A DNA stretch of 64,000 nt from JAVBLT01 sp031553315 (GTDB lineage: Bacteria; Verrucomicrobiota; Kiritimatiellia; RFP12; DVOR01), in assembly GCA_031553315.1 (NCBI GenBank), contig JAVBLT010000020.1:1-64000 (forward strand). Reading direction: 5' to 3'. The first letter of the stretch is position 1. Every line of letters begins with the position of its first letter. A program made the position numbers and the translations under genes. Positions 56,801 through 64,000 of this stretch are shown here, in pieces. Below the pieces are notes generated by a model. That model had not been told where the DNA came from. It saw only the letters and a program-made list of their open reading frames with translations, and did no database searches.

Positions 56801-58490
56801 GTTTTTCGGCGCGGTTGAAGGCATTGACGCCTCCAAAATTTCGGTTTCACTCGTCAATACCGGCTCCGGTTTTCCCTCGGGCGGCGCCATGCGCGCCGTC
56901 TCCGGTCCAAACGGCACGGTGCTTTTCGTGGTCTCCGGTGTGATTCACCCGAAACGCCTCTTCTGGAACGGCTCATTCTCCTCGCGCTGGTCGACCGATC
57001 CCGCTGATATCAACTGGGGCGACGGCGCCGTTGACGGCCCCGTTGCCGCTTTTACCGATATTGACACCGTGAATTTCACAGACCTCGCCTTTGCCGAGCA
57101 AACTGTGGATCTTTATGGTTCCCTTGCCCCCGTCTTCCTCTTTTTCAATACCGAGCTCACCGCCTATACCCTCGCTGGAACCGGCGGCATAACCGGTTCG
57201 GCAGGTATCGAAAAAACCGGAGCCGGAACCGTCACCCTCGCCACGGCCAACACCTTCACCGGCGATATCTCCATCGGCGCCGGCGAGCTCATCCTCAGCG
57301 GCACGCTTGGCACCGCCGAGGCTCCCTATTCCGGTGCGGTTACCATTGCCGAAGGCGCTGCTTTGCGCATGGAATCGGCCGCGGAAGAATCGTACAAGGG
57401 CGTTTTCAAAGATTTCGGAACCATTCGCAAAACAGGAAGCGGCACGCTGGCCATCAAACTCCCGCAGCCCTATTTTAAAGGACAGCTTCAGGTGACCGCC
57501 GGTGCCGTTTCGCTCGACAACGGTTCCTCCGCCGTGCATGGAGGCGGGTCGGGGATCTTTGGCGATCCCATCTACAAGACCAGGTACCCCGTTCTCATCA
57601 GCGGGGAATCGGCTGTGGTGGATCTCACCGTCAATGAAGTGGTCGGGTGGTCAACCGGGCAGGTCGGTTATCGTTTTGCCGAAATGAAAGAAGGCGCAAC
57701 TCTTCTCAAAACCTCCCAAACTCAAAACCTCCTGCGCAGCTTCCTTTTCTCCGGCGATGCCCGCATGGTCAACGCGCACGAAACCGATGGCTGGAAACTG
57801 GGGCCCGGCGCCGTGTTCAAAGCGACCTCCGGCACCACCGTCTTCAGCAGCACCGGAACCCCCAACGGTCTCCTTCTGATGGGCGGCGATGCCAACCGCA
57901 CCCGCGTGGAGTTTGCCGTGGAGCCCGGCGCAGAAATCCGGTTTGATACTGCCCTCGCCTGCAACTCCATCAATACCGGTATCCTTAAGACCGGCGGCGG
58001 CCTCCTCACCTTCAACGCCGCCACCGAAAACAACGCCATGCCCACCGAAATCGAAGCGGGAACCCTTGCGGTCAATGCCGCCGCCACCGGCGCCGGCACC
58101 TACACCATCGGTACCGGTGCCACGGCCGCCACCTTGCGCGGCAGCGGCACAATCGAGGGAACCGTTGCGGTCAAAGCCGAATCCATCGTGGAAACCGGTT
58201 TGACAATCGGTACCCTCGCGCTCGATAAAGACGCCGCCATCCGCGTGGTTCCCGGTCAGGAGCTCGCCGTCGGCGCCGCCTTCACCGCCGATACCTCCTT
58301 CATCGTGGACCTCTCGCTCTACACACTCGGCACACCCAGACAATTTGTGCTGACTCTGCCTGAAAGCGCCTCCATTCCGAGCGCCGAATGCGTGCTTCAG
58401 GGAGAACTGGCGAGGAGCTACCGCGCCGCCTGGGTTGGAAAAAGCCTGGAAGTGGCCCTCATGCGGGGCATATTGATCACGATTTATTGA
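53889..58490 (+). CDS. Giant exported repeat protein with LamG-like and unnamed modules (surface protein 2)
   Basis: 1533 residues, signal peptide MKKSILILALFSTALVFSAG. Residues about 60-230 look like a concanavalin/LamG-type domain (WHFYALTVDAQFITLYIDG, LLDDFRVYARILT). About 238-449 is an unnamed module found three more times in surface protein 3 (ISLNF, GLEPVAASSW, IPFAAYEVIIY, RGCIAAIQIVEV). The rest is autotransporter-type beta-repeat (for example TKTGSGNLTFENNLTSTAAL, IEKTGAGTVTLATANTFTGD). No barrel; ends GILITIY. GGAGAT precedes the ATG. Probably a glycan-binding surface protein, judging only from domain types. Confidence 0.85.
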   Translation: MKKSILILALFSTALVFSAGVPDETGLVPTLNISFNVAGTTGDLKDTNTGSIAISGTGDYVASPNGKAINLVDSTKNPYGSVGGVVPAATAYTVAFFAKLSGNDAGTLFHLQDSAGGLLFRRGATAGSVVVANAKGAATISLTGLSDLETKWHFYALTVDAQFITLYIDGVPRGQSASGATSFVNAKTAYQFGARHGGMGTGEAKNGGLLDDFRVYARILTAEQLAAVNWALVPHSKKVISLNFATNANASALPATDARVGLEPVAASSWINLANAAQEEAVSIYANDCAHPFPAPAVAWSASTMYRQGSTVSLEATVLRNYLADAQTRTGVGVQITVSDIPFAAYEVIIYQAADSATPFRPPSVNGQFYTFDATGCRIVKGSANYGDANASRTAFTHGVNALRIRRAAIDPADGDFSGALTILGQISAGSSIARGCIAAIQIVEVEPFETVYTRAISADGVWGDSLWNTSSASNQAWVDGATAILNASSPATLSLGVPVQAHDLIIQGKGSLALTGASLSFSGAINAQLFNAADSITIASPVQNENLTLYAHNPNASAAGKLALTGSFQNLTLGSGTLDAAVNAGNLSLQGGSLAIAPGIYAYPVSVGAPAVFRVDSGDAAFTQPVNSNAILTKTGSGNLTFENNLTSTAALSAAAGQVTLKGTANSLPDYPANTVFADGTTTTLTTERLTIATETRTWPMAPGATIETAAFRAANTSASKSVINHTNGTFRVTGNVSTADTVPTFLLAYWTNGGAGTYNLSGGTLSVPNAEIRLSHSGTGTLNISGSGRVETLGFQNCGLSGTIAMSGGSIALNSAGIRSSKIYPKFSGGTLEAAASFSIDSAVELLAGEGPVIEPNSHTITVNQPFSGEGSVTFGSAGSTGSVILAADLSHTGGTVLAGGTLDIGLRTVIPGAVTVQGSPALKINAGILPNYSDSGAFHPSALTFAADASLRVEVDAGGSDVLLESYAFFGAVEGIDASKISVSLVNTGSGFPSGGAMRAVSGPNGTVLFVVSGVIHPKRLFWNGSFSSRWSTDPADINWGDGAVDGPVAAFTDIDTVNFTDLAFAEQTVDLYGSLAPVFLFFNTELTAYTLAGTGGITGSAGIEKTGAGTVTLATANTFTGDISIGAGELILSGTLGTAEAPYSGAVTIAEGAALRMESAAEESYKGVFKDFGTIRKTGSGTLAIKLPQPYFKGQLQVTAGAVSLDNGSSAVHGGGSGIFGDPIYKTRYPVLISGESAVVDLTVNEVVGWSTGQVGYRFAEMKEGATLLKTSQTQNLLRSFLFSGDARMVNAHETDGWKLGPGAVFKATSGTTVFSSTGTPNGLLLMGGDANRTRVEFAVEPGAEIRFDTALACNSINTGILKTGGGLLTFNAATENNAMPTEIEAGTLAVNAAATGAGTYTIGTGATAATLRGSGTIEGTVAVKAESIVETGLTIGTLALDKDAAIRVVPGQELAVGAAFTADTSFIVDLSLYTLGTPRQFVLTLPESASIPSAECVLQGELARSYRAAWVGKSLEVALMRGILITIY

Positions 58491-58525
58491 TAAACTGATT
58501 TTGATTCAAAGAATTATCCTGAATG

Positions 58526-58554
58526 CCGGCGGCAGGTGCTCAACCTGCCGCCGG
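58526..58554 (+). terminator. Strong hairpin after surface protein 2
   Basis: Perfect 12-bp stem CCGGCGGCAGGT / ACCTGCCGCCGG with a 5-base loop. No clear T run follows, so termination is likely but not certain. Confidence 0.6.
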
Positions 58555-58593
58555 TTATCGTATGAAAAATCGTGTGAAAAATTTGTTTTGCGA

Positions 58594-58622
58594 TTGTTTT
58601 TTTTTCAGGCATGTGCTACGTT
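58594..58622 (+). promoter_or_regulatory. Candidate promoter of the small lipoprotein gene
   Basis: TTGTTT (58594-58599), 17 bp, TACGTT (58617-58622), 38 bp before the ATG at 58661. Confidence 0.4.
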
Positions 58623-58660
58623 GTGAACAAATTGTGTTGTTGATTTCAAGGCAGATGGAT

Positions 58661-58981
58661 ATGATGCGATTTTGCTTTTTTTTGACCATGGGGCTTTTTT
58701 TGGCCGGCTGCGGCGATTCTCCCGGAGCTTCCTCCCTGAAATTCATTAAAGCCGTGCGCGACGGCAACATTGAGCGCGCCTCTTCTTATTTGGCCGAAGG
58801 CGTGGCGATTCCAGCCGATACATCCGCCATTGTCAACGGTTTCATTGTTGAGCAGGAGGTCGTCAGCGGTCAGGTCGCCACCGTCGTCCTCCGCCGGCAG
58901 TATGATAAAACCGTGCCCTCCGTGTTGATTGAGCTGGAAAAGAGCGGCGCCTCCTGGCGTTTGAAGACGCTTCCCTTTTGA
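58661..58981 (+). CDS. Small predicted lipoprotein
   Basis: 106 residues from ATG 58661 (AAGG 8 bp upstream; an ATG at 58655 is too near it). Signal with lipobox LAGC, so lipidated at about Cys18. The mature part (SSLKFIKAVRDGNIERASSYLAEG..., VVLRRQYDKTVPSVLIELEKSGASWRLKTLPF) resembles small nuclear-transport-factor-2-like/DUF4878 lipoproteins in layout, which I cannot confirm. Lies between two giant surface-protein genes. Function unknown. Confidence 0.75.
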   Translation: MMRFCFFLTMGLFLAGCGDSPGASSLKFIKAVRDGNIERASSYLAEGVAIPADTSAIVNGFIVEQEVVSGQVATVVLRRQYDKTVPSVLIELEKSGASWRLKTLPF

Positions 58982-59048
58982 AAAGCCGTTTTTATTTTCA
59001 GGCTGCGTTCCGCGTGACGCACCTTCGTGAAATGGCGCTGTGATTTTC

Positions 59049-59077
59049 TTGTGCCGGAGGCTCGCCTCCCGTATGCT
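59049..59077 (+). promoter_or_regulatory. Promoter of surface protein 3 with an internal palindrome
   Basis: TTGTGC (59049-59054), 17 bp, TATGCT (59072-59077). The spacer holds GGAGGC-TC-GCCTCC, a palindrome placed where a repressor would block RNA polymerase. Confidence 0.55.
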
Positions 59078-59129
59078 CTCTTTATAATTACGGTTGGATA
59101 CTTTTCGGGGCTAGCCCAAGGAGCGTGAT

Positions 59130-62100
59130 ATGAAAAAAATGTGCTTTGTTGCGTTGTTATTGGCCGGAGGCGTGCCGTTTTTCGCGGTTGCGGCCTCGCT
59201 GAGCGTGAACTTTACAACACCGGGCGGAACCGGCGCGCTGGTTCAGGGCTCGAATTACGGGCTTGTGCCCGTGACGGCCGCCAATTGGAACCAGGTCACC
59301 ACGGTCAGCGCCGCCGCAAATGATGTGGCCGATGATGTGTTTCCCGCCGCGGTCGCGCTGAAAGACAGCTCCGGCGCTCTGACCGCCGCCACTGTCGCGG
59401 CCGATGCCCGAACGCTTGAAACCGGCCTCGGAACCGCCTATGATCCCATTTTGCGCGGTTATATGCTTGATTATGCCGGAGGAACGGCGCGCTCCGAGAA
59501 TGGTTGGCCCAAGGTGAAGCTCACCGGAATTCCGTATTCGCGCTACCGCGTGTACGTCTATATGTGCAATGAAACCTGGGAGAAAAGCGGTTCCGTGACC
59601 ATTACGCCCGAAGGCGGAGCCCGCAGCGATTTTTATTATATGGACGGCGCCTCCGTTAAAACCGCCGCCGACAACACCGGCTGGGGCAACCGCGGGATCA
59701 ACGCGCTTAAGCTGGGCGTCAACTGCCTGCGGACGCCTGTGCTGAGCGAGCCTGCGATCACCGTCGGCGCGTATCGGAGCAACAGCGCCTATTTCCGCGG
59801 AACCATCGCGGCGATTCAGGTTGAGGAAGTCAGAACCGAAACCCTCACGCTGACCGGAAACCAGACCATCAATGCCGCCGACTACACGCCCGGCGTGGAG
59901 CTCACGATTGACAATGCCGGCTCCGGCAATACCCTCACGGTGAAAGGCGCGCTCAGCGTGGGCACGCTGACCTTCACCGGCAACCCGTTGAACATTCGCC
60001 TGGCCGAACCCATCGCGGCCGACACCCTGCTGGTGCAGAACAGCCTCACATTCACCACTTTTCTCAAAAATTCCGTCTTGCCGCAACGGCTGACTTTGCT
60101 TGATGGAACCATCACGCTTGAAGGTGCGGGCGCGCTGAACCTGCCGCCTCCGGCGGGCGCCGATTCGTTCACGCGCGATACGGCCGCCACCACCGGCCTT
60201 CACGCTTACGCGCAGCGCCTGCTCCCCCAGGCGGGGCTCGGCTCGGTCAGCGTCAACTTCGCCTCCAACAAAGCTTCGCTTGAAGGTCAAAGCGGCGTTG
60301 TCGGCGCCTATCCCGTCGATGCCGCCCGGTGGATGAACACCGCCAATCCCGGCAACAGCGGCGGCACGCCGACCACAACCGTCTTTTCCGCGCTGACCAA
60401 CGATCTGGGAACCGTTCTTTCCGCTTCGCTTCAGGTGTGTTCCAACGGCGGAACCTACAACAATGGTTCCAACGCCACACTGATCGGCAAGCTGATGTAT
60501 GGGTATCTTGACGATTCCCACGGAAGCAATTTCGCCGGTTTTCAGGTCACGGGCGTGCCGTATGAGCGATATGGCGTGATCATCTATTTCAATACCGACA
60601 GCGGCAACGCCACGCCCTTCCCCGCTTACCGCGTCAACGGAGCCTACTATCGCGGAACCCCCGCTTTGGGCACATTGACCGGCACCGGCGCGCAGAACTA
60701 CTGGGGCGCCAAATCGACGACGGCGCTGACTGAAGGCGGCAACTATCTTGTCGTGACCGGCTTCAGCAACACCGACAATCCGAACCTGCTGGTGTCTCTC
60801 CCCGCCGGAGCCGTTCCCTGGTATGCGGGATACCGCGCCTGCATTTCCGGTTTTCAGCTCGTCGACATGACCAGCCTCTTCCCGCCCGAGCATTACACCG
60901 CCACCGTGCCCGGCAGCGCCGCCATGACCGAAATCGAATGGGACAACGGCAAAAACTGGAGCGGCGGCTCTTTGAATGCCACCGCCGCCATTGATTTCAC
61001 CTCCGCCGCCACCCTCACGCTCGATGGATCCGTGATGCTTCAACAACTGGCGCTTTCCAGCGCCGGCAGCCTCCTCATCAGAAATGCCGCCGTGCCCCTT
61101 GCCGTGGCCTCCTGGGATCTCGGCGGCGTGACCGCGCTGGTGATCGACGGCCAGAGCGATACCCTCTTCCCGGCTCCCATGACGAGCCTCCCGAAAAAAT
61201 ACCTCTACACCGCCCCCGGCGGCACGGTTTCAATCGATGCCGGAAAGGTCTATGAATTCCACGCGGGAACCGCCGAATCCCCCGCCGTCTACACCCCGGT
61301 CTACGCCGGCGGCGAGCTTCAGATCACCGGCGGCCATTACCGGATGACCGCCGCTCCCACCCCCGCGAAAACCACGCTCAAAATCAGCGGCGACCCCGTC
61401 ATTCACTTCAACAACGGCTCCGCCGATACCAATTTCGACGTCGGCTCGATGGACGTCACGCTCTCGGGCGGCACGATTCGCGCCGGTAAATTCATCACCT
61501 CTCAAGGCGGCGACAACCGCCCCAACACCTTCACCATGACCGGCGGCGAGATCATCGTCTCAGGCAACGGTTCGGCCGGCGCCACCGGCACGGCTCCGCT
61601 CATGTTCGGCCACTGGGGCGCGGCCGCGACCGGCAAATCGGTCGTCAACCTCTCCGGCGGCTCCATCCGCGCCGACAACGGCGGCTTCCGCCTCAGCAAC
61701 GACAGCCAGGTCGATTTCACCATGAGCGGCGGCTATCTCCGCGCCAAAGAAATCAGAGGCAAAGGCAACAACGACACCACCTTTACCCTCTCCGGCGGCG
61801 AGCTCGCCATCGGCTCCGGCGGTTTCGACAACCTCGGAAGGTGCACCTTCACCCTGGCCGGCGGCGCCGTCACGGCGCTCGAGACCAACGGCATCCGCAT
61901 GACCGTTTCCACGCGCGCCGGAACCACCTCCACCGTCTCCGCCGCCGCCGGTCAATCGACCAGCCTCGCGGTCGTTCAGGGCGGAGGCAACCTTGTGTTC
62001 GGCACGGAAACCAACACCGGCGCCATGAGCCTCACCGCGCCCTGCCCCGCTTTCAGCGGCAGGCTGACGCTCGGCGGCATCGCCTTTAAAATGGGAACCT

Positions 62101-64000
62101 TCCGCATGCCCGCCGCCACGCTCGATCCCGCCTCAGCCGGCGCAATCAGCCTGACGCTTTCAAATGAGGACTTCACCGCCGTCGACCCGCTCGCCATAAT
62201 CGGCTGGAGCGGCGCCGACCTGCCTGAAAACATCACCTTCGCCGTTTACGAGCCCGACGGCGCCACCCTTCGCGCCGATTGCCCGGTCATTCTCGACACC
62301 GCCCGCCAATGCCTCGCCATCGCCCTTCCCGGGCAGACCTGGACGGCCTCCTCCGACCTCTCCGGCCTCAATGCCTACACCAACCTGACCGTGGGCGACG
62401 GCGCCGCGGCCGACGGCCTGATCGCTTTCAACCAGCTCATCGTTCCGGCGGCCGGAGGCGCCATCGCCTGTTCGGGCGATGCCTCGATCCGCCCCGCCTC
62501 GCTCGTGCAAACCGGCAGCCTCACGCTCGACGCCACCGCCTTTGCATCCAAAGCCGCCTATGCCGCCCCCGGCCTGCCCTACAGCGCCTGCCTGCTCCAC
62601 ACGGCCATCGGCGACACCTCCAAGGTCACCATCATTCCGCCCGAGCTGCCCGTGGGGTATGAAACCGCCACCGAAGTCTATGCCGACGGCGCCTACCTCG
62701 TCATCACCTCGCCGGTCTACACCACCCCCTGCATCAGCCTCAACTTCATCGCCGCCGACGGCGTCGACGGCCCCAAAGCCGGCTACGGCCAGCTTCAGAG
62801 CCCGACCATTCACTACGGCGCTTACCCCGTGCCCGGAGCCGACTGGCATGAAATCGATGCCGTCGCCAATTCGGCCAACACCACGACCAACATCGGCCAA
62901 ATCAGCGTGTCGCAGTGGGGGCAGCGCGGTTACTACGGCTGCTCCACCGTGCCGCTCGATTTCCTCAAGGGGTATATCGACGACGGCACCGATTATGCCC
63001 GCCCCTCCCTCACCATTCGCGGCCTCGAAGCCGCCTTTGGCGAAGGCGCCAAGTATCGCGTGGTCTTCTACGCCTCCACCGACACCGCGGGCGGTCAGTT
63101 TGGCTATGCCACCATCGGCGGCGTGAACTACTCCGCCAAACACGGCCACACCGTTAAAGCCCTCGCCGAAAAATGGGGCGACTCCCGCTCCACAACCCCC
63201 GTAGAGGGCGATTTCCATGTGATTTCCGACGTCCTCACCGGCGATGAACTCATCCTCAGCGGCAACCGCCTCAGCGGCTCCGTGCGCGGAACCATCGCCG
63301 CCATCCAGATCGTGCAGGTCACCGATACGCTTCGCCAGGTGCCGCTCTACCAACCCACCGCCCTCGCCACCGGCGATTGGACCGACAGCGCCTGGGTCGA
63401 CGCTTCCAACGGCGACGCCCCCTACGGCGGCTCCTGGAATGAACCCGCCGCAATGGCGCTGATCGATGCAACCAACGCCGGCGCCGTCACGCTCACCGTG
63501 AATCAGGCCGTCGCCCTCGCCAAGCTCACCGTCAAAGGCGGCGGCGACCTGACCATCGCCCTGGGCCCCGGCGGCAGCTTCACCGCCGCGGAGTACGATT
63601 TCTCCCAGCACACCGGCACCCTTGCCGTCGGCTTTGCCACCGGCGTCGCCAACGTGACCTCCGGCGCCCGCACCGCCCTGGTTTCCGGCTCGGGCATCCT
63701 CACCATCGATCCCGGCAAAGTGGCCACCCTGCCCGCGCTCGGCGCGTGGAGCGGCATCGTGATCAACAACGGCATCATCCGTTACCGCGGTGCCCTCACC
63801 GCCTCGGCCGTGCCCGCCCAGGTCGGCGTCGTCGCCTTCGACGACCTCACCTACACCGGCAATGCGGGCTTCAGCGTGCCCACCTTCAAAATGGAACCCG
63901 GCGACCGCCTCCTGATGAACAACACCGAAAATCCCGCCAACGCCCACCGCTTCGCCAGCAACGCCCTCATCACCGGCGGCACCCTCACCATCGGCTCCGC
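59130..64000 (+). CDS. Giant exported repeat protein with three unnamed modules (surface protein 3), 3'-truncated
   Basis: At least 1623 residues. The frame, checked at several points, has no stop and is open at the window end. ATG 59130 has AAGGAG 6 bp upstream; signal peptide MKKMCFVALLLAGGVPFFAVA. It holds three copies of the module seen in surface protein 2: about 59190-59832 (SVNF, VPVTAANW, RGTIAAIQVEEV), 60240-60873 (SVNF, YPVDAARW, CISGFQLVDM) and 62730-63320 (SLNF, YPVPGADW, RGTIAAIQIVQV). Each is followed by autotransporter-type beta-repeats (FTMTGGEIIVSGNG, TFTLSGGELAIGSGG). The C-terminus lies beyond the window, so tail and anchoring are unknown. Confidence 0.85.
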   Translation, partial: MKKMCFVALLLAGGVPFFAVAASLSVNFTTPGGTGALVQGSNYGLVPVTAANWNQVTTVSAAANDVADDVFPAAVALKDSSGALTAATVAADARTLETGLGTAYDPILRGYMLDYAGGTARSENGWPKVKLTGIPYSRYRVYVYMCNETWEKSGSVTITPEGGARSDFYYMDGASVKTAADNTGWGNRGINALKLGVNCLRTPVLSEPAITVGAYRSNSAYFRGTIAAIQVEEVRTETLTLTGNQTINAADYTPGVELTIDNAGSGNTLTVKGALSVGTLTFTGNPLNIRLAEPIAADTLLVQNSLTFTTFLKNSVLPQRLTLLDGTITLEGAGALNLPPPAGADSFTRDTAATTGLHAYAQRLLPQAGLGSVSVNFASNKASLEGQSGVVGAYPVDAARWMNTANPGNSGGTPTTTVFSALTNDLGTVLSASLQVCSNGGTYNNGSNATLIGKLMYGYLDDSHGSNFAGFQVTGVPYERYGVIIYFNTDSGNATPFPAYRVNGAYYRGTPALGTLTGTGAQNYWGAKSTTALTEGGNYLVVTGFSNTDNPNLLVSLPAGAVPWYAGYRACISGFQLVDMTSLFPPEHYTATVPGSAAMTEIEWDNGKNWSGGSLNATAAIDFTSAATLTLDGSVMLQQLALSSAGSLLIRNAAVPLAVASWDLGGVTALVIDGQSDTLFPAPMTSLPKKYLYTAPGGTVSIDAGKVYEFHAGTAESPAVYTPVYAGGELQITGGHYRMTAAPTPAKTTLKISGDPVIHFNNGSADTNFDVGSMDVTLSGGTIRAGKFITSQGGDNRPNTFTMTGGEIIVSGNGSAGATGTAPLMFGHWGAAATGKSVVNLSGGSIRADNGGFRLSNDSQVDFTMSGGYLRAKEIRGKGNNDTTFTLSGGELAIGSGGFDNLGRCTFTLAGGAVTALETNGIRMTVSTRAGTTSTVSAAAGQSTSLAVVQGGGNLVFGTETNTGAMSLTAPCPAFSGRLTLGGIAFKMGTFRMPAATLDPASAGAISLTLSNEDFTAVDPLAIIGWSGADLPENITFAVYEPDGATLRADCPVILDTARQCLAIALPGQTWTASSDLSGLNAYTNLTVGDGAAADGLIAFNQLIVPAAGGAIACSGDASIRPASLVQTGSLTLDATAFASKAAYAAPGLPYSACLLHTAIGDTSKVTIIPPELPVGYETATEVYADGAYLVITSPVYTTPCISLNFIAADGVDGPKAGYGQLQSPTIHYGAYPVPGADWHEIDAVANSANTTTNIGQISVSQWGQRGYYGCSTVPLDFLKGYIDDGTDYARPSLTIRGLEAAFGEGAKYRVVFYASTDTAGGQFGYATIGGVNYSAKHGHTVKALAEKWGDSRSTTPVEGDFHVISDVLTGDELILSGNRLSGSVRGTIAAIQIVQVTDTLRQVPLYQPTALATGDWTDSAWVDASNGDAPYGGSWNEPAAMALIDATNAGAVTLTVNQAVALAKLTVKGGGDLTIALGPGGSFTAAEYDFSQHTGTLAVGFATGVANVTSGARTALVSGSGILTIDPGKVATLPALGAWSGIVINNGIIRYRGALTASAVPAQVGVVAFDDLTYTGNAGFSVPTFKMEPGDRLLMNNTENPANAHRFASNALITGGTLTIGS

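Noticed and set aside
59157..63947. Minus-strand frames of 629 and 595 residues opposite surface protein 3
   Set aside because: Gly-rich mirror images of repeat coding. The plus-strand frame from 59130 has a promoter, ribosome site, signal peptide and domain repeats.
1..64000. tRNA, rRNA, CRISPR array, prophage or insertion sequence
   Set aside because: Read through for cloverleaf ends, regular spaced repeats, integrase or transposase motifs; none seen by eye. Short RNAs could be missed without a covariance search.

Overview
The window is a GC-rich, densely coded bacterial chromosome segment from a Gram-negative (diderm) organism, most likely of the PVC superphylum. A Kiritimatiellota or Lentisphaerota lineage fits best. 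This is inference from gene content: three giant autotransporter-repeat surface proteins without a visible translocator barrel, a PEP-CTERM-like small protein, paired Tat-exported DUF2264 proteins next to an SGNH esterase, an exported Gfo/Idh/MocA-type protein and an LptD-like outer-membrane protein. No rRNA, tRNA, CRISPR array, phage or transposase gene is visible. No gene-free stretch exceeds about 260 bases. The chromosome carries several well-formed sigma-70-type promoters, often TTGAC[A/T/G]-N16/17-TAC[A/C][C/A]T.

Layout: 1-5.1 kb holds a 5'-truncated GH2 beta-galactosidase followed by thiE, then a convergent amidase/coiled-coil pair. At 5.2-8.7 kb is surface protein 1 (autotransporter-type repeats plus an F5/8-type-C-like segment). 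At 8.7-11 kb hcp (hybrid cluster protein) and a Crp/Fnr regulator diverge around a perfect 16-bp palindrome. At 11-17.5 kb are a CPA2 antiporter, two oligopeptide ABC ATPases separated by a G10 tract, and a 1093-residue membrane-TPR protein. At 17.6-27.1 kb lies the cell-elongation cluster mreB-mreC-mreD-mrdA-rodA-rng, followed by an lptD-like gene.

At 27.2-30.7 kb, minus strand, are a small membrane protein, an SDR dehydrogenase, an FGGY kinase and deoC, probably one sugar or polyol pathway. thiN follows at 31 kb. At 31.5-34.7 kb are two tandem DUF2264 paralogues and an SGNH hydrolase. At 34.7-40.2 kb rpmH-rnpA-yidD-yidC run into a PglD/NeuD-like acyltransferase, a Gfo/Idh/MocA-like protein and an EamA transporter. 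At 40.3-43 kb are nadE (its glutaminase nucleophile is replaced) and a PEP-CTERM-like protein. At 43.3-48 kb, minus strand, are a phosphohexomutase, a UvrD-type helicase and a full-length UxaC homologue that has lost its metal ligands. At 48.3-53.6 kb, minus strand, a reduced division cluster mraZ-rsmH-ftsL-ftsI is followed by a DedA/VTT-ATP-grasp fusion. At 53.9-64 kb surface proteins 2 and 3 flank a small lipoprotein gene. Protein 3 runs off the window.

The least expected signals are: (i) a family of roughly 165-bp imperfect palindromes with a GTAGC-NNN-GCTAC core, present three times at gene 3' ends and supplying stop codons; (ii) an unnamed domain of about 200 residues (start SxNF, then PVxAxxW, end RGxIAAIQ) seen four times in two giant proteins; (iii) a short aromatic C-terminal tail shared by two giant proteins; (iv) three apparent active-site losses (NadE glutaminase, UxaC homologue, Gfo/Idh protein); (v) the DedA-ATP-grasp fusion; and (vi) a G10 tract where loss of one base would fuse the two ABC ATPases in frame.
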